The notes under the pieces are model-generated. The model had not been told where the DNA came from, made no database searches, and saw only the letters and a list, made by a program, of their open reading frames with translations. This document shows, in pieces, positions 6,100 to 12,635 of a stretch of DNA of 13,489 bases. The DNA is from Omnitrophica bacterium RIFCSPLOWO2_01_FULL_45_10b (GTDB lineage Bacteria; Omnitrophota; Omnitrophia; Omnitrophales; Danuiimicrobiaceae). The stretch covers positions 1 to 13,489 of the forward strand of contig MHFM01000003.1 of assembly GCA_001804205.1 (NCBI GenBank), in the 5' to 3' direction. The translations under genes were made by a program, and so were the position numbers. Each line of letters begins with the position of its first letter. Within the stretch, counting starts at the first letter, position 1.

Positions 6100-6128
6100 T
6101 TGCGTAAAACTATAATTGGTTTTAAAAT
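6100..6128 (+). promoter_or_regulatory. Candidate promoter for the TIGR04073-like gene
   Basis: TTGCGT (6100-6105), 17 bases, TAAAAT (6123-6128). A perfect TATAAT at 6111-6116 is an alternative -10 but lacks a -35. Either would give a leader including the GGAGG at 6139-6143. Confidence 0.35.
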
Positions 6129-6150
6129 AAGAAAAAATGGAGGCTGTGAT

Positions 6151-6573
6151 ATGAAAAAGAACCAAATTTGTATTTCCACATTCGTTTTTCTTTTTCTTTG
6201 CTCGACCTTAACTTTTGCGCAAACACCACCAGCCTCCGGTGTTCAAGAACCTCCTTCTGAAGTTGGGCCAGCTGATCTGCGCTGCGGCCTTTGTGAGGCT
6301 GCCGAATCGCACAATTTTTCAACAAGCGCTCCCGGCAAAATTGGCCGAGGGCTTGTCAACATCCTTCTTGGATGGACCAATCTTTTTACCCAACCCGTCC
6401 ATGCCGGATCAAGCGGAGGCAATCTTTGGTCGGGGATCGGGAAAGGTTTTAATTATTTTTTTCTTAGGACTGTGCAGGGAGTGACCGAGCTCGGCGTTTT
6501 TTGGCTTCCGCCTGCCAAAGTGGAAGGGTTGAAGCATTGCACATTGGGTGACTGGGGAGTTACTCAACGCTGA
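6151..6573 (+). CDS. Secreted TIGR04073-like exosortase-associated protein
   Basis: The start is ATG at 6151, chosen for the GGAGG eight bases upstream; an in-frame TTG at 6100 is unlikely. 140 aa. A clear signal peptide is present: MKKNQ, a hydrophobic core of about residues 6-20, and a likely cut after TFA at residue 23. The mature part has a proline-rich stretch, a CGLC pair, and then RGLVNILLGWTNL, GIGKGFNYFFLRTVQG and ELGVFWLPP. These fit the pattern of the TIGR04073 family, short exported proteins reported from genomes with exosortase sorting systems. The molecular role of the family is unknown and no exosortase gene is in view. It has its own promoter region and Shine-Dalgarno and is not in an operon. 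Confidence 0.75.
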   Translation: MKKNQICISTFVFLFLCSTLTFAQTPPASGVQEPPSEVGPADLRCGLCEAAESHNFSTSAPGKIGRGLVNILLGWTNLFTQPVHAGSSGGNLWSGIGKGFNYFFLRTVQGVTELGVFWLPPAKVEGLKHCTLGDWGVTQR

Positions 6574-6632
6574 TTCAGCGGCGAGTGAATTAAGTTTCTA
6601 ACGATTTTCGGAAACGGGTAAGATTCTTGCAT

Positions 6633-6670
6633 CACTGATTCTTATTAATTTATTTCATTAGAAATCAGTG
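6633..6670. terminator. Possible hairpin between converging genes
   Basis: CACTGATT (6633-6640) and AATCAGTG (6663-6670) form a perfect 8-bp stem that extends past a bulge by two pairs. It lies between the TIGR04073-like gene and the converging peptidase gene. The 22-base loop and the lack of a T-run make it a weak terminator. The rest of 6574-6698 shows no gene. Confidence 0.35.
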
Positions 6671-6698
6671 CAGCACCAACTCTCAGTTAATGATTTAT

Positions 6699-7829
6699 TT
6701 AGATCTCTAAAATCTTCGGAAATTTGGTAAGTTTGGTGCAGCCGGTTTTTGTTACAAGCACCATATCTTCAATTCGGACACCGCCCGCATCTAAATAATA
6801 AAGTCCCGGTTCTACGGTAACAACTTCCCCTGCGCGCAAAATATCGCGCCCGCGCGAAATGCGCGGTGGTTCATGAATATCAAGCCCAACACCGTGGCCT
6901 GTGCCGTGAAAAAAGCCTTGCATGCGGCCGTCCAGCTCACCGGTTTTGAATCCGAGTTGTTCAAAATAGCGGCAAATCGCGTCGTGAATTTTCATTCCAT
7001 CGGCGCCATCTTTGATTCGTTGAAAGGCAATTTCTTGTCCGGCCTCAACCGCGCGATACATTTTTTTTAATTTTTGCGATGCCTTTCCTCTCACCACCGT
7101 ACGTGTCATATCGGCAAAATAGCGCGACTCACTTGAGTGCGGAAAGACATCCATGATAATCGACTCGTTTGCCAAAAGAGGGCCCGAGCCTTGATCGTGC
7201 GGGTCAACACACTGTTTTCCGCACGAGACAATCGTATAAGCGGCGATGCAATTTGATTCCATCAGGCTTACATTAATCACTTGTTTGATCATTTCAGAAG
7301 TGAGGCGCTCGCCTTTGTAAAAGAGGTAGCGGCCCTTGATTTTGGATTCATGCAGAACCCGGACTGCTTCACCCACAGCGCGTTCCGTATGGCGCTGGGT
7401 TTCCTGAAGGGCTTCAATTTCTTCTTTGGATTTAATCAACCGCTTTTCATAAAAAGGATCGGGTTTATAACGGATTTGATAGCCTTTGGCGCGGAGCGTA
7501 TCGGCGTATTCAATCGGAAAATTGGACGGGACAAGAATTTGGCGGACGCCCCGTTCTTTGAAAAGGAAATGAACAATTTCCGCGGTATTGAGTGATTTTG
7601 CGCCGCGAGCTTTCAGTTTCGCCGCGATTTTTGCGGTGGGAATAACTTCATCGACCGTCGCTTGCTTGCGGGCGCGGTCCAATTCCAACTCACTCATCAC
7701 CAGAATTTTTCGTCCGCGGATTTCAGCATAGATAAACGAATCCGGCGCTAGAAATCGCGTGGCATAGTAAAGGTTGGAGTCACTTTCACTTGCAGCGATG
7801 ATTAAGACGGCTTCGCGGTTACGCGTCAT
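6699..7829 (-). CDS. M24-family Xaa-Pro aminopeptidase-like metallopeptidase
   Basis: 376 aa from ATG at 7829, preferred because AAGGAAG lies eight bases upstream (plus 7838-7844); a longer frame to 7874 has no such signal. The N-terminal ~130 residues are the creatinase/prolidase-like N domain. The C-terminal pita-bread domain has all five metal ligands: D227 (IIMDVFPH), D240 (ADMTRT), H312 (HGTGHGVGLDIHEPP), E340 (TVEPGLYY) and E354 (VRIEDMV). The family removes an N-terminal residue before proline, or cleaves X-Pro dipeptides, in the cytosol. Motifs do not separate aminopeptidase P from prolidase. Monocistronic and convergent with its downstream neighbour. Confidence 0.92.
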   Translation of the reverse strand: MTRNREAVLIIAASESDSNLYYATRFLAPDSFIYAEIRGRKILVMSELELDRARKQATVDEVIPTAKIAAKLKARGAKSLNTAEIVHFLFKERGVRQILVPSNFPIEYADTLRAKGYQIRYKPDPFYEKRLIKSKEEIEALQETQRHTERAVGEAVRVLHESKIKGRYLFYKGERLTSEMIKQVINVSLMESNCIAAYTIVSCGKQCVDPHDQGSGPLLANESIIMDVFPHSSESRYFADMTRTVVRGKASQKLKKMYRAVEAGQEIAFQRIKDGADGMKIHDAICRYFEQLGFKTGELDGRMQGFFHGTGHGVGLDIHEPPRISRGRDILRAGEVVTVEPGLYYLDAGGVRIEDMVLVTKTGCTKLTKFPKILEI

Positions 7830-7862
7830 CTTTAAATCTTCCTTTTGGGTTTGAAAGGCGTT

Positions 7863-7868
7863 ATTATA
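7863..7868 (-). promoter_or_regulatory. -10 box of the M24 peptidase gene
   Basis: A perfect TATAAT on the minus strand, placing the transcript start about 27 bases before the ATG and leaving room for the Shine-Dalgarno. No -35 box is visible at 16-18 bases; that spot is occupied by the left arm of the inverted repeat at 7882-7935. Confidence 0.4.
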
Positions 7869-7881
7869 CTCCAAAACAAAT

Positions 7882-7935
7882 GGGGACAGGCTACTTTTTC
7901 AACAGGATGCTTCAATGCAAAAGTAGCCTGTCCCC
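7882..7935. repeat. REP-like GGGGACAGGCTAC inverted repeat
   Basis: GGGGACAGGCTACTTTT (7882-7898) and its perfect 17-base reverse complement (7919-7935) flank a 20-base loop. The element fills the space between the divergent peptidase and reductase genes. Sequences of this type recur in many uncultivated bacterial genomes and are often linked to REP-associated transposases (recollection). Related in its GGGGAC end to the cluster at 5975-6042. Confidence 0.8.
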
Positions 7936-7950
7936 TTACTGTTGATTTAT

Positions 7951-8640
7951 ATGGATTGGCTTTCGATGGAGGTTGTGAGTTTAAGTCGGGAAACGCCCTC
8001 TTTAATGAATCTGAAAATTACGCCGCCTGTGGAAGAAGGCCGGTTCGATTTTCAAGCAGGTCAATTCGCTAAAATTTTGTGTCCGGACGGACGAGAATCT
8101 TATTTCGCGATGGCGAGCGAACCGGAAGAGAAACGGTTCATCGAGTTTTTAATCGAGGACAAACCTAAAAGCCCCGCTCATTCTTTGAGCCGGCTTAAAA
8201 GCGGGGATCTTTTGAAAATAAGCCCTCCTTTCGGCGCGGGCTACCCGATGGAGCGATTGAAATCAAAAGATGTGCTTTTAATCGGAATGGGAAGCGGTCT
8301 TTCGCCGCTTCGCTCTCTTTTGAAATCCATGTTAAGGCGCGATCAGCAATTTGGAAAAGTGATGCTTCTTTATGGCGCTCGTACGCCCCATGACATTCCT
8401 TATCGCGGAGACTTTGAGCTCTGGGCTAAGAAAATTAATGTCGAGATTGCAATCAGCCAGCCCGGCAGCCATCCCTGGGAAGGCTTTATTGGCCGGGTGA
8501 CTCATCGGCTTCCTAATTTAGCTATCGCAGGGGATAAGATTGCCGCCTGCATTTGCGGTACCAAGGCGATGGAAGATGAGGTCAGAAATCTACTTGAAAG
8601 AATGGGCGTTTCGAAAGACAATATACTGCTTAATCATTAA
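7951..8640 (+). CDS. FAD/NAD(P)-binding oxidoreductase (ferredoxin reductase fold)
   Basis: 229 aa from ATG 7951. TTG 7942 and ATG 7966 are alternatives, and none has a clear Shine-Dalgarno. The N-terminal barrel has FQAGQFAKI and RESYFAMAS (R48-S56), the site of the flavin-binding RxYS-type motif. The nucleotide-binding domain starts at LLIGMGSGLSP (112-119) and ends with CGTKAMEDEV (C202-G203), the typical nicotinamide end. There is no iron-sulfur domain, so it needs a partner. A Rieske ferredoxin follows after 26 bases. Inferred role: transfer of electrons from NAD(P)H through FAD to that ferredoxin. It resembles flavodoxin-reductase/oxygenase reductase components; the final acceptor is unknown. 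Confidence 0.82.
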   Translation: MDWLSMEVVSLSRETPSLMNLKITPPVEEGRFDFQAGQFAKILCPDGRESYFAMASEPEEKRFIEFLIEDKPKSPAHSLSRLKSGDLLKISPPFGAGYPMERLKSKDVLLIGMGSGLSPLRSLLKSMLRRDQQFGKVMLLYGARTPHDIPYRGDFELWAKKINVEIAISQPGSHPWEGFIGRVTHRLPNLAIAGDKIAACICGTKAMEDEVRNLLERMGVSKDNILLNH

Positions 8641-8666
8641 TGACGAGTTGGGGTAAGGAGAAAACG

Positions 8667-8972
8667 ATGAGCGAGTTTACTAAAGTAGCAGCCAAATCTG
8701 AAATTGCTCCGGGTTACACTAAGAAAGTTGAAATCAACGGTAAGGAAATCGCCGTCTTTAATATCGGAGGTAACTTCTGCGCCATTGCCGATACCTGTTC
8801 GCATCGAGGCGGCCCTCTATCGGAAGGTTCTGTGGAAAACAATGTGGTTACCTGCCCATGGCATGGTTGGGAATATGATGTGACAAACGGATCTTGTTTG
8901 ACAAATCCCAGTGTAACGCAGGCAAAATATGACGTTAAGGTAGACGGCGGCGACATCTACGTGTCTGCGTGA
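8667..8972 (+). CDS. Rieske [2Fe-2S] ferredoxin
   Basis: 101 aa, the size of a stand-alone Rieske-type ferredoxin. The start is ATG 8667 with AAGGAG six bases upstream; a longer frame from 8640 is not needed. Both cluster-binding motifs are intact: C44-x-H46 (DTCSHRGGPL) and C63-x2-H66 (VTCPWHGWEYD), ligating one 2Fe-2S cluster by two Cys and two His. No signal peptide or membrane helix is seen, so it is cytosolic and soluble, as for ferredoxins of Rieske dioxygenases or the NirD-like type. Lying between the FAD reductase and the transketolase genes, it is most simply the reductase's electron acceptor. No oxygenase subunit is nearby. Confidence 0.92.
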   Translation: MSEFTKVAAKSEIAPGYTKKVEINGKEIAVFNIGGNFCAIADTCSHRGGPLSEGSVENNVVTCPWHGWEYDVTNGSCLTNPSVTQAKYDVKVDGGDIYVSA

Positions 8973-8995
8973 TCTCGCAAAGGAATCCTAATCTC

Positions 8996-9826
8996 ATGAA
9001 ATCTTCCGATACGGCCGCACTCTGCCATACGGCCAATGAAATCCGAAAAGATATTATCCGCATGCTGACCGAAGCCGGTTCCGGACATCCGGGCGGTTCT
9101 CTTTCTGCCACCGATATTCTGACGGCGCTTTATTTTAAATTGATGCGCCACGACCCCAAAAATCCTAAATGGCCGGATCGCGACCGCGTTGTCTTAAGCA
9201 AAGGCCACGGCGCACCTGCCTTATACGCAGCACTTGCGCATGCCGGTTATTTTCCAAAAGAATGGCTCATGACACTTCGCAAATTAGACAGTCCGCTTCA
9301 GGGACACCCTGACATGCGCCGCCTTCCCGGAATTGAAGCTTCAACGGGTTCATTGGGCCAAGGGCTTTCGATTGGCGTTGGAATTGCGCTGGCCGGTAAA
9401 CTCGACAAAAAAGATTATCGAACGTATGTGATTTTAAGCGACGGTGAATTAAATGAAGGGCAAACATGGGAAGCGGCCACATTTGCCGCGCATCATAAGC
9501 TCAATCATTTGATTGGTATTTTGGATTACAATAAATTTCAGTTGGATGGCGCCGTCAAAGACGTGCTTGATATGGAGCCGATGGTTGATAAATGGAAAGC
9601 ATTCGGCTGGGAAGTATTTGAAATCGACGGCCACGACATGACAGCAATTGTAGAAGTACTTCTTAAAGCGCAGCAAGTAAAAGGGAAGCCTTCAATCATT
9701 GTTGCCCATACGGTCAAGGGCAAAGGCGTTTCTTTTATGGAACATAATAATCATTTCCACGGTGTGGCACCCACCAAAGAAGAAGCTGAGCGTGCTTTGA
9801 AAGAATTAGAAGAAAAAGGTAAGTAA
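8996..9826 (+). CDS. Transketolase, N-terminal subunit (thiamine diphosphate binding)
   Basis: 276 aa from ATG 8996, chosen over GTG 8969 because AAAGGA lies 11 bases upstream and the family start aligns. It equals the first third of a full transketolase. Motifs seen: GSGHPGGSLSATD (H31), SKGHGAPALYA (H71), GHPD (104), TGSLGQGLS (117-125), and the ThDP/metal site D149-G-E-L-N-E-G with N179 in DYNKFQLDG. Transketolase moves two-carbon units between sugar phosphates in the non-oxidative pentose phosphate pathway. The missing pyrimidine-binding and C-terminal parts are supplied by the next gene, two bases downstream. Split transketolases are common in archaea and many bacterial lineages. Confidence 0.95.
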   Translation: MKSSDTAALCHTANEIRKDIIRMLTEAGSGHPGGSLSATDILTALYFKLMRHDPKNPKWPDRDRVVLSKGHGAPALYAALAHAGYFPKEWLMTLRKLDSPLQGHPDMRRLPGIEASTGSLGQGLSIGVGIALAGKLDKKDYRTYVILSDGELNEGQTWEAATFAAHHKLNHLIGILDYNKFQLDGAVKDVLDMEPMVDKWKAFGWEVFEIDGHDMTAIVEVLLKAQQVKGKPSIIVAHTVKGKGVSFMEHNNHFHGVAPTKEEAERALKELEEKGK

Positions 9827-9828
9827 AC

Positions 9829-10788
9829 ATGGCACTGGAAAAGAAATTAGGCCCTGCGACACGCGATTCATACGGGAAAGCGCTTGCCGAATTGGGCAAA
9901 ACACATTCAAATATTGTGGTTTTGGATGGTGATCTTTCCAAGTCCACAAAAACAGATTCTTTTGCGAAAGCGTTTCCGGAACGCTTCTTCAATGTAGGCA
10001 TCGCCGAAGCCAATATGGCCGGAATGGCGGCGGGCCTTGCATCCTCCGGAAAAATCCCTTTTATTTCAAGTTTTGCCTGTTTTATCATGTGCAAAGCTTA
10101 TGATCAATTGCGTATGGCCGTGGCTTTTCCTGAGCTCAATGTCAAAGTCGTGGCTTCTCACGGCGGAATCAGCGTAGGGGAAGACGGTGCAAGCCAGCAA
10201 TCGATCGAAGATTTTGCTCTGGCTTTAACTCTTCCTAATTTTGTTGTTGTGGTTCCGGCTGATGATGTATCCGCACGCGCTTTAGTTCCGCAAATGGCGG
10301 ATCATCCGGGCCCTGCTTATATGAGAACGGGACGTCCCAAAGCGCCCATCATTTATCCGGAAGGAAGCAAAGTAACACTCGGGAAGGGCAATCTTTTGCG
10401 CGAAGGAAAAGACCTTACGATTTTTGCCGTCGGCCTTTTAGTATTCGAGGCTTTAGCTGCGGCTGATGAACTTCACAAAAAAGGAATTGAAGCCGCTGTT
10501 TGTGATCTTCATACGATCAAACCGATTGACCGTGATTTAATCAAGGAACAAGCTCAAAAAACGGGCGCTGCCGTCACATGCGAAGAACATCAAATTTACG
10601 GCGGCTTAGGAAGTGTTGTTGCGCGAGTAATTAGTGAAGAAGCGCCGGTTCCAATGGAATTTGTCGCCATTCGCGATACCTATGCCGAATCAGGAGATCC
10701 TAATCAATTGATGGATCGCTACGGCCTGACGGCTCCCAATATTGTGATGGCCTGCCAGCGGGTTTTAAAACGCAAGAAAAAATCCTAA
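9829..10788 (+). CDS. Transketolase, C-terminal subunit
   Basis: 319 aa. ATG 9829 follows the first subunit's stop by two bases, with AAGGTAAG as ribosome site, so the halves are translationally coupled. It has the pyrimidine-binding domain with catalytic glutamate E60 in FNVGIAEANMAGMAAGLA, ISVGEDGASQQSIED, and the C-terminal transketolase domain (LREGKDLTIFAVG, HTIKPID, EEHQIYGGLGS). Together with the N-terminal subunit it forms the complete enzyme, probably as an alpha2beta2 complex. 1-deoxyxylulose-5-phosphate synthase was considered, but the split form and the sequence fit transketolase better. Its TAA overlaps the stop of the converging DUF2721 gene. Confidence 0.95.
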   Translation: MALEKKLGPATRDSYGKALAELGKTHSNIVVLDGDLSKSTKTDSFAKAFPERFFNVGIAEANMAGMAAGLASSGKIPFISSFACFIMCKAYDQLRMAVAFPELNVKVVASHGGISVGEDGASQQSIEDFALALTLPNFVVVVPADDVSARALVPQMADHPGPAYMRTGRPKAPIIYPEGSKVTLGKGNLLREGKDLTIFAVGLLVFEALAAADELHKKGIEAAVCDLHTIKPIDRDLIKEQAQKTGAAVTCEEHQIYGGLGSVVARVISEEAPVPMEFVAIRDTYAESGDPNQLMDRYGLTAPNIVMACQRVLKRKKKS

Positions 10789-11243
10789 ATTTTTCTTTCC
10801 AGCTGTAAAATTCTGTAAGCGACGCTGACTTCAAGCATGATCAAAATTGAACTCACAAAAAGAGCTGTTAGGCCTGTCCCAAAGAAAAAAATGGTCAGGA
10901 ACTCAAATTGAAATTCGAAGTAAATAGCGAAAAATAGGAAGAAAGAAGTCATTAAAAACGCAATAATTGCAACATAAACTGCTAAAATTGCGTTTTTAAC
11001 ATAGAAAAGGCGCTTTGCAATTCCCTCCAGTTGTTTCTCCACATTTTGAAGTCTCTGATTTTCTGTGTCAACTCTTTGGGGTTTCTTTTTAAGCCGTCTT
11101 CTTTCCTCGTTCAGTAAGCGGAGACGATTGAAGAGTGCCGAGAATTTGTTTTGGAAACCCAAGAGAAGAAGCGCACCGCTCGAAATCATAATGGCAGGAG
11201 CTAAGATATATTGAATGTTTTGGACAATTTTCGAAAGTTCCAT
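10785..11243 (-). CDS. DUF2721-family membrane protein
   Basis: 152 aa. An N-terminal helix with the family's PA-x3-S-x3-LLL pattern (APAIMISSGALLLL, about residues 14-30) is followed by a basic, charged loop likely to form a coiled coil (RLRLLNEERRRL onward, about 40-80). Two more hydrophobic segments follow (about 84-110 and 116-142). Function of DUF2721 is unknown. ATG 11243 directly abuts the folA stop (TAAATG), with AGGAG eight bases upstream, so it is the last gene of the thyA-folA operon. Its TAG overlaps the transketolase stop from the other strand, leaving no room for a dedicated terminator. Confidence 0.82.
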   Translation of the reverse strand: MELSKIVQNIQYILAPAIMISSGALLLLGFQNKFSALFNRLRLLNEERRRLKKKPQRVDTENQRLQNVEKQLEGIAKRLFYVKNAILAVYVAIIAFLMTSFFLFFAIYFEFQFEFLTIFFFGTGLTALFVSSILIMLEVSVAYRILQLERKI

Positions 11244-11735
11244 TTAAGAAACTCCTGTGTTTTCTAGGTAAACGATGTCAATTTTGAATTTTTCTTTTAA
11301 TTCCTTGGTTTTTTGATCGTTTTCTTTAAATGTTTTAGGAATTGTTGGATATGTAGTATCGCCTTCGTATGAACCAGGGACTTTGGTTAAATAAATACCG
11401 TTTACCTGGCCTATCGTTTGTCGAAATAAATCTGCTCCACCAATAATGAAAATATTTTCTTTATCGGTTTTACGATAGGCTTCGTCCAGAGAATGGATCA
11501 CATTTACGCCTAAGGGAGCAGAAAAATCTCCACGGCTTAGTACAAAATTATCACGCCCAGGAAGCGGTTTTCCGATACTTTCAAATGTTTTTCGCCCCAT
11601 AATTATAGCGCTCCCCATCGTTGTAGCTTTAAAAAATTTTAGATCGTCTGAATAATGCCACGGCAATTTATTATCTTTTCCAATGACCATTGCATCTCCG
11701 GAAGCCGCAACGATATGGAAAAGTTTGTGTTCCAT
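11244..11735 (-). CDS. folA: Dihydrofolate reductase
   Basis: 163 aa, standard length. It reduces dihydrofolate to tetrahydrofolate with NADPH in the cytosol. Visible signatures: VIGKDNKLPWH, then the catalytic acid D31 in YSDDLKFFK (the site of E. coli D27), IIMGRKTFESIGKPLPGR with the NADPH-binding arginine, IFIIGGADLF with the double glycine, and DTTYP. ATG 11735 lies three bases after the thyA stop, with AAGG just before it. It regenerates the folate oxidised by ThyA, encoded immediately upstream. The SDD variant near the active site is slightly unusual but keeps the acid. Confidence 0.96.
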   Translation of the reverse strand: MEHKLFHIVAASGDAMVIGKDNKLPWHYSDDLKFFKATTMGSAIIMGRKTFESIGKPLPGRDNFVLSRGDFSAPLGVNVIHSLDEAYRKTDKENIFIIGGADLFRQTIGQVNGIYLTKVPGSYEGDTTYPTIPKTFKENDQKTKELKEKFKIDIVYLENTGVS

Positions 11736-11738
11736 ACC

Positions 11739-12533
11739 TTACACCGCAACTTGGGCTTTGATGGCGGGATAAGGATCGTAGCCTTCGAGGTGGAAATCAT
11801 CGTATTGAAAGCTGAAAATATCTTTGGTGGCAGAATTCAAATGCATTTTGGCAAGCGCGCGCGGTGTGCGGCTGAGTTGCAGGTGGACTTGATCGAGATG
11901 GTTTAAATAAATATGTACATCGCCAAAGGTATGAATAAATTCATGCGCTTCAAGGTCAGTTACTTGGGCGATCATCATCGTGAGAAGTGAATACGAAGCG
12001 ATATTAAATGGAACGCCCAAAAAAGCATCAGCGCTTCTTTGATAAAGCTGGCAGGAAAGTTGATTTCCCTGAACATAGAATTGAAACAAACAGTGGCAGG
12101 GAGGAAGCGCCATTTTGTCGATTTCGGCCACATTCCAGGAGCTGATAATGATTCTGCGGCTTTCCGGATTTTTCTTAATCAATTCAACCGCGTTTGAAAT
12201 CTGGTCAATGGTTTCATTGCCGGAAGCGGTCCAGGACCGCCATTGTTTGGAATAAATGGGCCCCAATTCGCCGCGCTCATCCGCCCATTCATCCCAAATG
12301 CGGACGCCATGTTCCTTTAGGTATTTTATGTTGGTATCTCCCTTTAAAAACCAGAGAAGCTCATGGATGACTGATTTTAAATGGATTTTTTTGGTGGTCA
12401 GCAGCGGAAAACCTTCGGCCAAATTAAAACGCATTTGATAACCAAAGGTGCTGATTGTGCCCACGCCGGTCCTGTCTTTTTTCTCAGTCCCGCTTGCGAG
12501 AATATGCTTCAGAAGATCGTGATATTGTTTCAT
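11739..12533 (-). CDS. thyA: Thymidylate synthase
   Basis: 264 aa, the same length as the E. coli enzyme. It methylates dUMP to dTMP using 5,10-methylene-tetrahydrofolate, yielding dihydrofolate. Catalytic C146 sits in LPPCHCLFQF. DRTGVGT, FPLLTTKK, WFLKGDTN, SRRIIISSWN, the QRSADAFLGVPFNIASY substrate-binding loop, and the C-terminal YDPYPAIKAQVAV complete the picture. ATG 12533 has no Shine-Dalgarno. A TATAAT box ends 11 bases before it, so the message is probably almost leaderless. First gene of thyA-folA-DUF2721. Confidence 0.98.
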   Translation of the reverse strand: MKQYHDLLKHILASGTEKKDRTGVGTISTFGYQMRFNLAEGFPLLTTKKIHLKSVIHELLWFLKGDTNIKYLKEHGVRIWDEWADERGELGPIYSKQWRSWTASGNETIDQISNAVELIKKNPESRRIIISSWNVAEIDKMALPPCHCLFQFYVQGNQLSCQLYQRSADAFLGVPFNIASYSLLTMMIAQVTDLEAHEFIHTFGDVHIYLNHLDQVHLQLSRTPRALAKMHLNSATKDIFSFQYDDFHLEGYDPYPAIKAQVAV

Positions 12534-12544
12534 GGCAGGAGGGA

Positions 12545-12573
12545 ATTATAAGGGGAAAATAGGTTTGCGTCAT
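12545..12573 (-). promoter_or_regulatory. Promoter of the thyA-folA-DUF2721 operon
   Basis: On the minus strand, ATGACG (plus 12568-12573), 17 bases, then a perfect TATAAT (plus 12545-12550). The transcript start is predicted about five bases before the thyA ATG. Confidence 0.55.
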
Positions 12574-12579
12574 CAAGAA

Positions 12580-12591
12580 TTGCAGCTGCAA
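12580..12591. promoter_or_regulatory. Perfect 12-bp palindrome TTGCAGCTGCAA between divergent promoters
   Basis: It lies centrally between the -35 boxes of the thyA operon and of the metallo-hydrolase gene. The position suits a shared operator, but no regulator is identified. Confidence 0.35.
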
Positions 12592-12600
12592 AACCCCATA

Positions 12601-12630
12601 TTGACTCAAGGCCTATCCATTCGGTATCAT
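12601..12630 (+). promoter_or_regulatory. Promoter of the metallo-hydrolase gene
   Basis: TTGACT (12601-12606), 18 bases, TATCAT (12625-12630). Only five bases separate the -10 from the GTG start at 12636, implying a leaderless transcript. Confidence 0.55.
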
Positions 12631-12635
12631 CGGTT

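Noticed and set aside
6276..6300. Peptide PADLRCG in the TIGR04073-like protein, resembling the RAELR unit
   Set aside because: It lacks the leading Arg and the GCCGAGCTGCG DNA core; the similarity is too weak to count as a ninth copy.
7845..8072. Plus-strand frame reading through the inverted repeat into the reductase gene
   Set aside because: It overlaps the reductase in another frame and its middle is translated repeat element (KVACPL), a common artefact.
9829..10788. 1-deoxy-D-xylulose-5-phosphate synthase fragment
   Set aside because: The gene is one half of a split enzyme with an adjacent matching N-terminal subunit; the motifs fit split transketolase.
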